Assembly (NCBI GenBank): GCA_934630855.1
Contig: CAKTWW010000047.1
Location: 1 to 13,603, forward strand
Direction of reading: 5' to 3'
Origin: an uncultured Collinsella sp.
GTDB taxonomy: Bacteria; Actinomycetota; Coriobacteriia; Coriobacteriales; Coriobacteriaceae
DNA: 13,603 nt
Made by a program: the position numbers and the translations under genes. Below, in pieces: positions 13,586-13,603 of this stretch (positions are counted from its first letter, which is position 1; each line of letters begins with the position of its first letter). The notes under the pieces are model-generated. The model searched no databases. It had not been told where the DNA came from and was given only the letters and a program-made list of their open reading frames with translations.

Positions 13586-13603
13586 CCAATCACCTAGAGC
13601 GCA

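Noticed and set aside
1..13603. CRISPR array, tRNA/rRNA, prophage or insertion sequence
   Set aside because: No regularly spaced direct repeats, no cloverleaf or rRNA-like segments, and no transposase, integrase or phage structural genes were seen.

Overview
The window is GC-rich and densely coded. It has strong Shine-Dalgarno sites, some GTG starts, a Tat-type lipoprotein and a self-contained ECF vitamin/amino-acid transporter operon. Together with the protein flavour this suggests a gut actinobacterium of the class Coriobacteriia, most likely Collinsella or a close relative. That assignment comes from reading protein style, not from a database search. I see no rRNA, tRNA, CRISPR array, phage or insertion sequence.

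Layout. (1) 165-1678, + strand: an M20-family amidohydrolase, then a tiny membrane protein whose start is coupled to its stop. (2) 1817-3232, +: a 14-helix DHA2-type MFS exporter with its own good promoter. (3) 3355-5849, +: a signalling-like cluster of a Tat-dependent lipoprotein, a small HTH-like protein and a membrane-anchored Ser/Thr protein kinase. The lipoprotein ribosome-binding site lies inside a long perfect hairpin. The kinase has no useful Shine-Dalgarno and appears to be leaderless. (4) 5892-7025, -: a secreted cell-wall hydrolase with a PcsB/CwlO-like coiled coil and a lysozyme-like C-terminal domain. A cluster of TCAAGTT-type repeats lies upstream of it. (5) 7260-7889, -: a MOSC-domain protein. 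(6) 8101-10188, +: an ATP-grasp carboxylate-amine ligase followed by an aspartate/glutamate racemase. This pair matches the D-aspartate ligase plus racemase pair that builds D-Asp peptidoglycan cross-bridges in some lactic acid bacteria. (7) 13475-10314, -: an ECF transporter operon in the order S component, fused double ATPase, T component. It has an intrinsic terminator between the S and ATPase genes and another in the leader.

How it fits together. Two units (the wall hydrolase and the D-Asp ligase/racemase pair) point to cell-wall remodelling. The kinase cluster could sense envelope state but its targets are unknown. The ECF operon imports an unidentified small nutrient; the S component most resembles the TrpP (tryptophan) group as I remember it. 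The most unusual signals are non-coding: the hairpin that buries a ribosome-binding site (3296-3349), the repeat cluster at 7089-7192, the hairpin in the divergent spacer at 7955-7990, and two GC-rich hairpins that each run straight into a TATGAT -10 box (4408-4450 and 9367-9405).
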